Of a stretch of DNA of 64,000 nucleotides, positions 35,107 to 42,374 are shown in pieces. Location: the NCBI GenBank assembly GCA_900470775.1, contig UCBZ01000017.1, positions 388,554-452,553 on the forward strand. Direction: 5' to 3'. Within the stretch, counting starts at the first letter, position 1. Each line of letters begins with the position of its first letter. Both the position numbers and the translations under genes were made by a program. The stretch is from Hyphomicrobiales bacterium (lineage in GTDB: Bacteria > Pseudomonadota > Alphaproteobacteria > Rhizobiales > Beijerinckiaceae). Under the pieces are notes generated by a model. The model did not search any database and was not told the DNA's origin. It saw only the letters and a program-made list of their open reading frames with translations.

Positions 35107-36063
35107 GTGAAGACGATCAGCCTGACGGACGGCGTCGTGCTGCCCGAGATGTTCGAGGGCCTGCCGCGCATCGCGACGGCTGTGGTCGATACCGATGTGC
35201 TGGCAGCCCTCTACAGCGACGCTTCGCCGCAGTGGACGTGGGTCGAAGGCGAGGCTGAGCTCGTCGCCGATCCGAGCGGCGATGCGCTGATCGTCCTGGT
35301 CAATCGCAATGGCCGGACCACGCCGTTGCCACGGTTTTGCATCCAGTCCCGTTGGGTGGTTTTCGCGATGATGCCAGAGGGTGGCTGGGTTGTTGGCAGG
35401 ACCGCCCGCAACATTGCCACGCATGCCCCTCACGACACGGTGCTTCACGACAGTACGGGGAAGCCGATCCGCTCGATCGACGCCGGCAGCGGCGTAGCCC
35501 TCCTCCAGACGAGCGCGGACGGATCATTCTGGATTGGTCATGATGATGAAGAGCCACCCGATGCCAAGTTCGGCGGCGTGTCGCATTTTTTGGCCAACGG
35601 GGACGAGGCCTTTTACCGCGATTGCAAACCCGGCCCCGTAAAGCCGGACGAGATCGATACGCCCATACCGTTCGCCTGCTGCTACGCACTAAATGTCGTC
35701 GAGCGCTCGGCCTGGACGCAACACTACGACTCGATGCTGATCTCGCGATTCGAACCCGATGGTCGCGCCCAGCATTGGATGACGGAATTCAACGGGGCGG
35801 CTGCGCTTGCCGTTGGCGGCCCGATCATTGCCCGCATGGGGCGTTACGACGACAGGCAGCATGAAGTAAGCGTCTTCAGTCTTGGAGAGCAGCCTCGCTC
35901 CGAATTCCTCGGCCGCATCAGTTTCGACGTCGATGGCTGGCAGCCGAAATATCCGGATTGGATCGACGGCAAGGGCGACACTTTCCACATCGTGCACGAC
36001 AGCAAGTGGTATCGCATCACCCTGGACGATATCCTCTCCCACATCGGGGCTCGCATCGGGTGA
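35107..36063 (+). CDS. Protein of unknown function, possible beta-propeller
   Basis: 318 residues from GTG 35107. Repeating beta-type segments (ADPSGDALIVLVNRNG, LLQTSADGSFWIGHDD, LISRFEPDGRAQHWMTEFNG) suggest a propeller-like fold. No signal peptide or membrane segment, so probably cytoplasmic. Base composition is lower in GC than the flanking genes, hinting at later arrival. No family recognised, and its link to the stator pair is only positional (13 bases downstream). Confidence 0.6.
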   Translation: MKTISLTDGVVLPEMFEGLPRIATAVVDTDVLAALYSDASPQWTWVEGEAELVADPSGDALIVLVNRNGRTTPLPRFCIQSRWVVFAMMPEGGWVVGRTARNIATHAPHDTVLHDSTGKPIRSIDAGSGVALLQTSADGSFWIGHDDEEPPDAKFGGVSHFLANGDEAFYRDCKPGPVKPDEIDTPIPFACCYALNVVERSAWTQHYDSMLISRFEPDGRAQHWMTEFNGAAALAVGGPIIARMGRYDDRQHEVSVFSLGEQPRSEFLGRISFDVDGWQPKYPDWIDGKGDTFHIVHDSKWYRITLDDILSHIGARIG

Positions 36064-36104
36064 GAGACGCTTTGCAAGGCGACGGACATAGGGAGCTGGC
36101 GGCA

Positions 36105-36437
36105 ATGCCCATCGCGAAGAGGGCGGCTAGGACACATCTCCGACGTCGCATCGGCTGCGCGATCATCGTGGGGAGCCTCTGGGGATACCCAGCGCTGGCC
36201 GAGCCCCGCCACGCCACCGTCGAGGATTGCGCCGCCTGCCACGGCCTGGACGGCATCGCCCGCGACACCGAGGTGCCCCACCTCGCCGGCCAGAACGAGC
36301 GCTACCTCTTCAACCAGATGATGGCCTTCCGCTCCGGCAAGCGCGTCCACAAGGAGATGCGCTACATGGCGCGAAATATGAGCGCCGAAGAGATCGCGGC
36401 ACTCGCCGCCTATTATGCGGCATTGCCGCCGCGCTGA
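36105..36437 (+). CDS. Small periplasmic c-type cytochrome
   Basis: 110 residues with a signal peptide (RIGCAIIVGSLWGYPALA), one haem site CAACH (VEDCAACHGLDGIA) and a likely axial methionine in EMRYMARNMSAEEIAALAAYY. The mature part is about 80 residues, class I fold. Redox partner unknown. It lies 34 bases upstream of the DUF1989 gene. Confidence 0.88.
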   Translation: MPIAKRAARTHLRRRIGCAIIVGSLWGYPALAEPRHATVEDCAACHGLDGIARDTEVPHLAGQNERYLFNQMMAFRSGKRVHKEMRYMARNMSAEEIAALAAYYAALPPR

Positions 36438-36471
36438 GCCGCGGCCACCACGAGAAACGGGGACAGATGCC

Positions 36472-37326
36472 ATGCCGACAACCGAACCCGCCGACGCCGC
36501 GCAACGCCGGGCCATGCCCCTGACGGTCTGCTACCCCGTCGAGACCCTGCCGGCGCCGGACATGGCGCTGCTCGGGCGCGCCCGGCAGCACCTGACGAAG
36601 ATCGACGAGGTCGTCGTCGCGCCGCGCGATGCCTCGGCCTTCCATGTGCCGAAGGGGCATTTCGTCCGCATCGTCAGCGTCGAGGGTCCGCAGGTCGGCG
36701 ATCTCAATCTTTGGAATGCTAACGACCTTTCCGAGCGCTTCTTCAGCGGCAAGACCCGTGCCCTGCACGCGACCCATGTCACGACCGGGAACCGGCTCTG
36801 GAGCAGCCTGCCCTGCTTACGGCCGATGGCGACGATCACGCATGACACGCTCGGCTGGTATGGCTGGGACGACGATGGCGGCGGCATCCACGATGTCATC
36901 GGCACGCGCTGCGACCCCTACACCAATCGCCTGCTTTCAGGCGGCGACTATCACCATTGCTGCCATTCCAACCTGACGCGGGCGCTTGCCAAGGCGAAGG
37001 GAATGCCGGTGAAGGAGGCCGAAATGCATGTCCATGACGTGCTCAACGTCTTCATGTGCACCGGCTTCACCCGCGACACGCATCAGTACTTCATGAAGGC
37101 GAGCCCGGTCCGCCCGGGCGACTATCTCGAACTCTTCGCCGAGATCGACCTGCTCGGCGCACTCTCCGCCTGCCCCGGCGGCGATTGCAGCACCACGCAT
37201 TCCAGCGACGCGGCCGCCTGCCACCCGCTCAAGGTCGAGATTTATCGAGCCGAGCCGGAGCTGCTGGCGGGCTGGGTGTCGCCGGAGCCGAGCGCCTATC
37301 CACGCACGCATGGGATGACGGGGTGA
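36472..37326 (+). CDS. DUF1989 (urea carboxylase-associated) family protein
   Basis: 284 residues from ATG 36472. The family pattern includes FHVPKGHFVRIVSVEGPQVGD, the TRCDPYTNRLLSGGDYHHCCHSN block with histidines and cysteines that may hold a metal, and CPGGDCSTTH. Relatives sit beside urea carboxylase or guanidine-degradation genes, but none is near here, so the function is open. Confidence 0.8.
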   Translation: MPTTEPADAAQRRAMPLTVCYPVETLPAPDMALLGRARQHLTKIDEVVVAPRDASAFHVPKGHFVRIVSVEGPQVGDLNLWNANDLSERFFSGKTRALHATHVTTGNRLWSSLPCLRPMATITHDTLGWYGWDDDGGGIHDVIGTRCDPYTNRLLSGGDYHHCCHSNLTRALAKAKGMPVKEAEMHVHDVLNVFMCTGFTRDTHQYFMKASPVRPGDYLELFAEIDLLGALSACPGGDCSTTHSSDAAACHPLKVEIYRAEPELLAGWVSPEPSAYPRTHGMTG

Positions 37327-37339
37327 ACGAAGCCCTCTC

Positions 37340-37432
37340 CGTCATGGGCGGCCTTGTGCCGACCATCCACGTCACCCGTCGTAGAGCGATGTGACCAAGA
37401 CGTGGATGCTCGCCACAAGGGCGAGCATGACG
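37340..37432. repeat. Dispersed twin-hairpin repeat, copy 2
   Basis: Hairpin ATGGGCGGC-CTTGT-GCCGACCAT (one mismatch), CCACGTC, a 25-base centre, GACGTGG, hairpin ATGCTCGCC-ACAAG-GGCGAGCAT. Bases 37397-37432 are the exact reverse complement of 15480-15515. It lies in the converging gap between the DUF1989 gene and the ABC transporter gene. Confidence 0.85.
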
Positions 37433-37444
37433 GACTCGCGCGCT

Positions 37445-39241
37445 CTACGCCGCCTCCAGCCCGAATTGCAGCGCCGCCAGCCGGGCATAAAGCCCGCCGC
37501 GCGCCTTGAGCTCGGCATGGGTGCCCTCCTCGACGACGCGGCCATCCTCCATCACCAGGATGCGGTCGGCCGAGAGGATCGTCGCCAGCCGATGCGCCAC
37601 GACCAGCGTGGTGCGGCCTTTCATCAGCGCGTCGAGCGCGTCCTGCACGGCGCGCTCGCTTTCGGAATCGAGCGCGCTCGTCGCCTCGTCGAGCAGCAGG
37701 ATCGGGGCGTCCTTCAGCACCGCCCGCGCGATCGCCAGCCGCTGGCGCTGTCCGCCCGACAGCGTCACGCCGCGCTCGCCGACGATCGTGTCGTAGCCCT
37801 TGGGGAGGGCACGGATGAAATCGTCGGCAGCCGCCAGCCGTGAAGCCTCCTCGATCTCGGCCTGCGAGGCGTCGGGACGGCCATAGGCGATGTTGTCGCG
37901 GACCGAGACGCCGAACACCGTCGGCTCCTGCGGCACCAGCGCGAAGCGCTGCCGCCAGGCCTCCGGATCGGCCTCCGGCCCGGCCACGCCATCGACGACG
38001 ACGCGGCCGGAGGCTGGATCGAAGAAGCGCAGGGCCAGTTGCAGCACCGTGCTCTTGCCGGCGCCGGATGGGCCGACCAGCGCGACGCGCTCGCCCGGCC
38101 GTACCGTGAAGCTCAGTTCCGACAAGGCCCCGACACTGCGGCCGGGATAGCTGAACGAGACGTTCTCGAACGACAGTTCGCCGCGCAACGGCTCCGGCAT
38201 CAGTCTGGGATGGGGTGGAGCGGCGATGGCCGGCGTCATCGCCAGGATCTCGCCGAGCCGGCCGGCGGCGCCGGCAGCGGCGGAAATCTCGCCATAGACC
38301 TCGGAGAGCTGACCGAGCGAGCTCGCCGCCAGCACGGCATAGAGCACGAACTGCGACAGCCGCCCGCCGGTCATGCGTCCCTCGAAGACCTCGGTCGCGC
38401 CGGTCCAGAGCACCCAGACGACGCTGGCGCTGACCAGGAAGATCGCGACGCCCGACAGAAGCGCGCGCGAGGCCGTCGCCGCACGCGAGGCGTCATAGGC
38501 CTCGTCTGACGCCGAGGCGAAGCGCGCCGCCGTCTGCCTGGCGGCGCCGAAGGACTGCATCGTGCGGATCGCGCCGACCGCCTCGGCGGCGAAGGCCGAG
38601 GCATCCGCCAGCCGGTCCTGCGCCGCGCGCGCGCGCCTGCGCACCGACCGGCCCGAAAACACCAGCGGCAGCACGATCAGCGGGATCGCGCCGATCACGA
38701 TCGCCGACAATTGCGGGCTGGTGACGATCATCAGCCCCAGCGCGCCGATGGTCATGATCGCGTTGCGCAGCGCGATCGAGGCCGTCGAGCCGAAGGTCGA
38801 CTTGATCTGCGTCGTATCAGCGGTCAGCCGCGAGACCAGGTCGCCGGCCCGGCTCGAATCGAAGAAGGCCGGCTCCAGCCGCGTCAGATGCGAAAACACA
38901 TCCGAGCGCAGATCGGCAACGATGCGCTCACCGACCGTCATGACCAGGTAGAACCGGGCCGAGCTCGCCAGCGCCAGCACGGCGACGACGCCGATCAGCA
39001 GGATGAAATAGCTGTTGGCGAGCCTCTGCTCGCCGGCCGAAAAACCGACATCGATGACCCGACGCACCGCCACCGGCAGAACCAGCGTCGCGACCGAAGC
39101 GACGACGAGTGCCAGCAGCGCCAGCCCGATGCGCCCCTTGTGCTTCAGCGCATAGGGCCAGAACGATGCCAGCAGGCGCAGATCGGCCCTCGGGGTCTTC
39201 TCGTCTTTTTCGGCAACGGCCACGCGTCTTTGTCCTGTCAT
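37445..39241 (-). CDS. ABC transporter, fused membrane and ATPase domains (MsbA/lipid-exporter type)
   Basis: 598 residues. Six-helix membrane domain at about 25-320, then the ATPase: Walker A GPSGAGKST at 390-398, signature LSGGQ at 494-498, Walker B LLLDE at 515-519. The half-transporter should act as a homodimer. The family includes lipid A flippases and multidrug exporters; the substrate is not identifiable. It is divergent from rpmE, a common neighbourhood in Hyphomicrobiales. Confidence 0.92.
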   Translation of the reverse strand: MTGQRRVAVAEKDEKTPRADLRLLASFWPYALKHKGRIGLALLALVVASVATLVLPVAVRRVIDVGFSAGEQRLANSYFILLIGVVAVLALASSARFYLVMTVGERIVADLRSDVFSHLTRLEPAFFDSSRAGDLVSRLTADTTQIKSTFGSTASIALRNAIMTIGALGLMIVTSPQLSAIVIGAIPLIVLPLVFSGRSVRRRARAAQDRLADASAFAAEAVGAIRTMQSFGAARQTAARFASASDEAYDASRAATASRALLSGVAIFLVSASVVWVLWTGATEVFEGRMTGGRLSQFVLYAVLAASSLGQLSEVYGEISAAAGAAGRLGEILAMTPAIAAPPHPRLMPEPLRGELSFENVSFSYPGRSVGALSELSFTVRPGERVALVGPSGAGKSTVLQLALRFFDPASGRVVVDGVAGPEADPEAWRQRFALVPQEPTVFGVSVRDNIAYGRPDASQAEIEEASRLAAADDFIRALPKGYDTIVGERGVTLSGGQRQRLAIARAVLKDAPILLLDEATSALDSESERAVQDALDALMKGRTTLVVAHRLATILSADRILVMEDGRVVEEGTHAELKARGGLYARLAALQFGLEAA

Positions 39242-39372
39242 GCTTGCGCTGTCGGCCGCTGTGAGATATGTGCTCGCGACTTCACGACAGGCTCATACGA
39301 ATTATTCGACGGGCCGGGCAGGCTTGCCTGCTTGTCGCCCACGCCCGTTTATCGACGTTTGAGGATTTAGCC

Positions 39373-39609
39373 ATGGCCAAGACCGGCATCCACCCCGACT
39401 ACCACACCATCAAGGTCGTCATGACCAATGGCACCGAATACTTCACCCGTTCGACGCTGGGCAAGGAGGGCGACACCCTCAACCTCGACATCGACCCGAC
39501 GACGCACCCGGCCTGGACCGGCGGCACGCAGCACATGCTGGACCGTGGCGGCCGCGTCTCGCGCTTCAACACGCGTTTCGCCGCGATCGGCTCGCTCGGC
39601 AAGAAGTGA
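39373..39609 (+). CDS. rpmE: Ribosomal protein bL31
   Basis: 78 residues from ATG 39373 ([20 protein letters not shown]). No CxxC zinc motif, so it belongs to the zinc-independent group. Followed by a strong terminator; monocistronic. Confidence 0.96.
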   Translation: MAKTGIHPDYHTIKVVMTNGTEYFTRSTLGKEGDTLNLDIDPTTHPAWTGGTQHMLDRGGRVSRFNTRFAAIGSLGKK

Positions 39610-39650
39610 TCTGGCAGCGGGCGGTTTCGCCCGCACTGATCTGAATTAAG

Positions 39651-39680
39651 AAGGCCCGGTCGAAGCGACCGGGCCTTTCG
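39651..39680 (+). terminator. Terminator after rpmE
   Basis: AAGGCCCGGTCG-AAG-CGACCGGGCCTT (39651-39677), a 12-bp perfect stem, followed by TCGTGTTTT. A smaller hairpin GCGGGCG-GTTT-CGCCCGC (39617-39634) precedes it. Confidence 0.9.
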
Positions 39681-39725
39681 TGTTTTGAGCTGTCGCTGGA
39701 GGGGCGGCGCTTCGTCGCAGACCGC

Positions 39726-40256
39726 TCAGAGCGCCAGGCCGAGCCGCGCCTTCAGGCTCGCGAGCTGATCCTGGACCGGGTTGGTCTGCTCGGCGGCGGG
39801 CGCCTTGCCCGACATCTGGCCCTCGAGATGGCGAATCCGGCCCTGCAGCCGGAAAGAATGGTCCATCAGGTCGCGCAGGCCCTGCGGCAGCAGCACCGCC
39901 TCGGGCTGGGCCGGCGGCAGCATCGGCTCGGGGATCCTGACCTTGTCGTTCTCGGCCCGCGCCTGCTCGGCGGTCATCTCGCCCTCGGCGACCGCCCGCT
40001 GCACCAAAAGCCAGGATGCGATCTGCATCAGCCGCGTCGTCAGGCGCATGCTCTCGGTCGCATAGGACAACGCGACCTCGCGCGGCAGCGCCGCCGATTC
40101 CTTGCGGCCGTCGCCGTCGAGATAGGCCGCCGTCTGCTCGACAAGCCCCATCCCCTCGCGAAACAGCGCCATGAAGGCATCCGACTTGACGAAGCCACGC
40201 GCAAACGAGATCGCGCCCTCTTCGGCATTCCGCTCCAGCATCAGCACGTCGTTCAT
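39726..40256 (-). CDS. DUF1465 family protein
   Basis: 176 residues from ATG 40256, preferred over 40271 and 40298 because GGGAG lies just ahead. Mainly helical: FALFREGMGLVEQTAAYLDG-type block (FMALFREGMGLVEQ), then ATESMRLTTRLMQIASWLL and VAEGEMTAEQARAENDKVRI, all family-typical. Restricted to alphaproteobacteria and often near cell-cycle genes; function not established. The gap upstream holds a candidate sRNA and its terminator, so this gene needs its own promoter, perhaps near GGTTAACCTTAAC at 40368-40380. Confidence 0.82.
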   Translation of the reverse strand: MNDVLMLERNAEEGAISFARGFVKSDAFMALFREGMGLVEQTAAYLDGDGRKESAALPREVALSYATESMRLTTRLMQIASWLLVQRAVAEGEMTAEQARAENDKVRIPEPMLPPAQPEAVLLPQGLRDLMDHSFRLQGRIRHLEGQMSGKAPAAEQTNPVQDQLASLKARLGLAL

Positions 40257-40395
40257 TGCGGTGTCTCCCATCGGCACAACCCCGTATCCGCATGGCACGC
40301 GTCACGGTTCATGCCGCCGATGTCGCAAGGATAGCGCCGATGGGCGGCTCCCGCGCCGGTAAGGTGTGGTTAACCTTAACGGGGATACAGACCAT

Positions 40396-40421
40396 AAAAA
40401 AGAGCCGCCCGGAGGCGGCTC
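40396..40421 (-). terminator. Terminator of the candidate sRNA (or of DUF1192)
   Basis: GAGCCGCC-TCCG-GGCGGCTC followed by TTTTTT on the minus strand. An 8-bp perfect stem with a U-tract; clearly a Rho-independent terminator. It lies 140 bases past the DUF1192 stop, farther than usual for that gene, which is one reason to suspect a transcript of its own. Confidence 0.9.
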
Positions 40422-40490
40422 GAAGGTCAACAGGGAGGCGTCAAACAGAGCGGGCAGGAGCCACTCACATCCAGACAATCTGGACGCCTC
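40396..40490 (-). ncRNA. Candidate CtrA-controlled small RNA, about 95 nt
   Basis: The 308-base gap between DUF1465 and DUF1192 holds a compact RNA-like structure on the minus strand. GAGGCGTC (40490-40483) pairs with GACGCCTC (40442-40435) and closes a junction containing hairpins CAGA-TTG-TCTG (40482-40472) and GAGTGG-CTCCTGC-CCGCTC (40466-40448). Then comes a perfect terminator (40421-40402) with six U. The loop CTCCTGC and the GCCTCCC strand resemble anti-Shine-Dalgarno sequences, as in sRNAs that block translation. The predicted start about eight bases after the -10 puts the closing helix at the 5' end. No matching family recalled; not experimentally shown. Confidence 0.5.
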
Positions 40491-40525
40491 GATTCATACA
40501 TTGGAATCGTTAATGACCCCTTAAC
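40491..40525 (-). promoter_or_regulatory. CtrA box centred on the -35, with two GANTC sites
   Basis: TTAA-TGACCCC-TTAAC on the plus strand (40510-40525) is a perfect TTAA-N7-TTAAC CtrA site. Reading the minus strand, a -10 TATGAA (40498-40493) lies 17 bases from a -35 hexamer (40521-40516) inside the box, the layout of CtrA-activated promoters. GATTC (40491-40495) and GAATC (40504-40508) are CcrM methylation sites within the same promoter. Confidence 0.6.
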
Positions 40526-40564
40526 GCCGGCCAGGCCGGCCGCATTTTTAGTCAGCATCCGTTT

Positions 40565-40765
40565 TCAGTCGGGCTTGCGGAAAAACGAATCCGCGGCCGA
40601 GCGCGACGCCGTCTTCTTGAGCCGCGCCTCGGCCAGACGCTCGATCTCAGCCTGCAGCGCTGCGACCCGCAGGTCGATCTCCGCCAGCGACAGCATCGAC
40701 AGATCCTGCCCGATCTCGTGGACCGTCTTGGGCTTCGGACGGTCATCGTCGGAAAAGAGCGACAT
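40565..40765 (-). CDS. DUF1192 domain small protein
   Basis: 66 residues from ATG 40765, supported by GGAGGCGAGG directly ahead. Sequence MSLFSDDDRPKPKTVHEIGQ followed by LSMLSLAEIDLRVAALQAEI and a short basic tail is diagnostic for DUF1192, a small alphaproteobacterial family of unknown role. It is divergent from TrcR with 217 bases between, where promoters of both must lie. Confidence 0.85.
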   Translation of the reverse strand: MSLFSDDDRPKPKTVHEIGQDLSMLSLAEIDLRVAALQAEIERLAEARLKKTASRSAADSFFRKPD

Positions 40766-40982
40766 CCTCGCCTCCATCTGCGCAAGAGCGCGCAGATTAA
40801 TGCCGATGGCGCCGTGGCGCCACTGCCGGCCCCAGACGAAGCGACGTGCTTTTTCTTGGACAGCCGCTGTACCCTCGCTTATAAGCCGCGCCATCCTGTT
40901 CATCGTCGATGATTTGGATGGCCGGCCGAAAAGGCCGGTCGGCGCCCGAGAGCTATTGTCCGCGACATTCAGGAGACAGTCC

Positions 40983-41705
40983 GTGTCGAATCCCCCGCTG
41001 ATGCCGAAGGCCACCGCGGTCTGGCTGGTCGAGAACACGTCCCTGACCTTCGAGCAGATCGCCGAGTTCTGCAAACTCCACCCGCTGGAAGTGCGCGGCA
41101 TCGCCGATGGCGAAGTCGCCGCCGGCATCAAGGGCCTGGACCCGATCAATTCGGGGCAGCTCACCCGCGAGGAGCTCGAGCGTGCCGCGGCCAACCCCGC
41201 CCATCACCTCAAGCTCGCCGAGCGCAAGGTCAAGGTGCCCGAGATCAAGCGCACCAAGGGACCGCGCTACACCCCGGTCTCGAAGCGCCAGGACCGTCCC
41301 AACGCGATCCTCTGGCTGCTGCGCAACCATCCCGAGCTGAAGGACGCGCAGGTCATTCGCCTGATTGGCACCACCAAGTCGACCATCGCCCAGATCCGCG
41401 ACCGCACCCATTGGAACGCCCAGACGCTGACCCCTATCGACCCGGTCAGCCTCGGCCTGTGCTCGCAGATCGATCTCGACTTCGAGGTCGGCCGCGCCGC
41501 CAAGGATCGCCCGGCGGCGATCGTCGACACCGGCTCGACCCTGCTTCCGGCCGAGGAGACCACGGCGCCGGAGCCCGCGCCGCTCAACCAGACCTTCGCC
41601 GACATGGGCAAGCCCAAGCGCGAGGAAGAAGCGGCGATCGACGTCGATTCCGTCTTCTCCAAGCTGAAGCAGATGAAGCGCCCGGCCGAGGACGACGAGG
41701 GCTGA
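40983..41705 (+). CDS. trcR: TrcR, DUF1013 cell-cycle transcriptional regulator
   Basis: 240 residues starting at GTG 40983, with AGGAG about eight bases ahead. The family opening PLMPKATAVWLVENTSLTFEQIAEFC is present, followed by a second helix-turn-helix-like part (DRPNAILWLLRNHPELKDAQVIRLIGTTKSTIAQIRDRTHWN). Conserved in nearly all alphaproteobacteria and annotated as a cell-cycle regulator. Its neighbourhood with a CtrA box and GANTC sites fits that. Confidence 0.88.
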   Translation: MSNPPLMPKATAVWLVENTSLTFEQIAEFCKLHPLEVRGIADGEVAAGIKGLDPINSGQLTREELERAAANPAHHLKLAERKVKVPEIKRTKGPRYTPVSKRQDRPNAILWLLRNHPELKDAQVIRLIGTTKSTIAQIRDRTHWNAQTLTPIDPVSLGLCSQIDLDFEVGRAAKDRPAAIVDTGSTLLPAEETTAPEPAPLNQTFADMGKPKREEEAAIDVDSVFSKLKQMKRPAEDDEG

Positions 41706-41742
41706 GATTGCTCCCGGAGGCTTTGTATTTGAGGCCTGGCGC

Positions 41743-42027
41743 TTAGAGCCAGGTCTCCGGATCGCGCTTTCCGTGGACGACGCGGACGATATCGACCCCG
41801 TCCGCCGCGTCCTGATACAAAATCACATAATGGCCGAGCGGAAACAGTCTCACCCGCTGGCCAAGCTCCGGCCGCGACGTGCCCATGCCCGGCATATCGC
41901 CAAGATTTGCGAAGCGTCGGTAGACCGCGTCGATCCAGCGCCGTGCCGTTGAAGGACTATCGACATTGATGCCGGCTGCGATCGCCGAGATATCGCTGAT
42001 CGCCTGCGGCAGAACGCGAAAGCCCAT
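41743..42027 (-). CDS. parE: ParE/RelE family toxin
   Basis: 94 residues of the ParE fold (FRVLPQAISDISAIAAGIN, SPSTARRWIDAVYRRFANLGDMPGMGT, RLFPLGHYVILYQ, VDIVRVVHGKRDPETWL). ParE toxins inhibit DNA gyrase, RelE relatives cleave mRNA; the sequence looks closer to ParE. It lies six bases downstream of its antitoxin gene. Confidence 0.88.
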   Translation of the reverse strand: MGFRVLPQAISDISAIAAGINVDSPSTARRWIDAVYRRFANLGDMPGMGTSRPELGQRVRLFPLGHYVILYQDAADGVDIVRVVHGKRDPETWL

Positions 42028-42033
42028 CGTTGG

Positions 42034-42309
42034 TCACGCGTCCCGCATGCCGAACACATTGGCGCGAATGCGTGCGAAGGCCTCGTCGCCATCGACCGGA
42101 TCCCCGCTCGCGATTCCCTCCTCATAGGCCTGCTTCAACCGCGCCAGCTCCAGCGCGCGAATCTCCTCGCGCTGTTCCCAGAGACGCAGCGCGTCGCGCA
42201 CGACCTCGCTGTTGGAGGCATAGGCGCCGCTCTCGACGGCCTGGCTCAGCCGCGACAACTGCTTCGGCGACAGAGAGATGGTGAGGGGGCGCATGGCATC
42301 ATGTTTCAT
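42034..42309 (-). CDS. parD: ParD family antitoxin
   Basis: 91 residues from ATG 42309; ATG 42294 (MRPLTISLSPKQL) is equally possible and gives a more typical N-terminus. Ribbon-helix-helix domain TISLSPKQLSRLSQAVESGAYASNSEVVRDALRLWEQRE, then the toxin-binding tail. It represses its own promoter in known systems. Confidence 0.88.
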   Translation of the reverse strand: MKHDAMRPLTISLSPKQLSRLSQAVESGAYASNSEVVRDALRLWEQREEIRALELARLKQAYEEGIASGDPVDGDEAFARIRANVFGMRDA

Positions 42310-42330
42310 GGCCGCAATCTAGCAAACCTC

Positions 42331-42360
42331 ATAAATCCTCACAAGAACGCACAAGGTCAA
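42331..42360 (-). promoter_or_regulatory. parDE promoter
   Basis: TTGACC (42360-42355), 18 bases, ATTTAT (42336-42331) on the minus strand, 21 bases ahead of parD. The spacer holds a direct repeat CTTGTG at 10-base spacing, a possible ParD binding site. Confidence 0.5.
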
Positions 42361-42374
42361 CGGCGGCACCGAAG

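Noticed and set aside
41743..42309. A larger mobile island around parDE
   Set aside because: The two genes have normal base composition, and no integrase, repeat or transposase is seen on either side.
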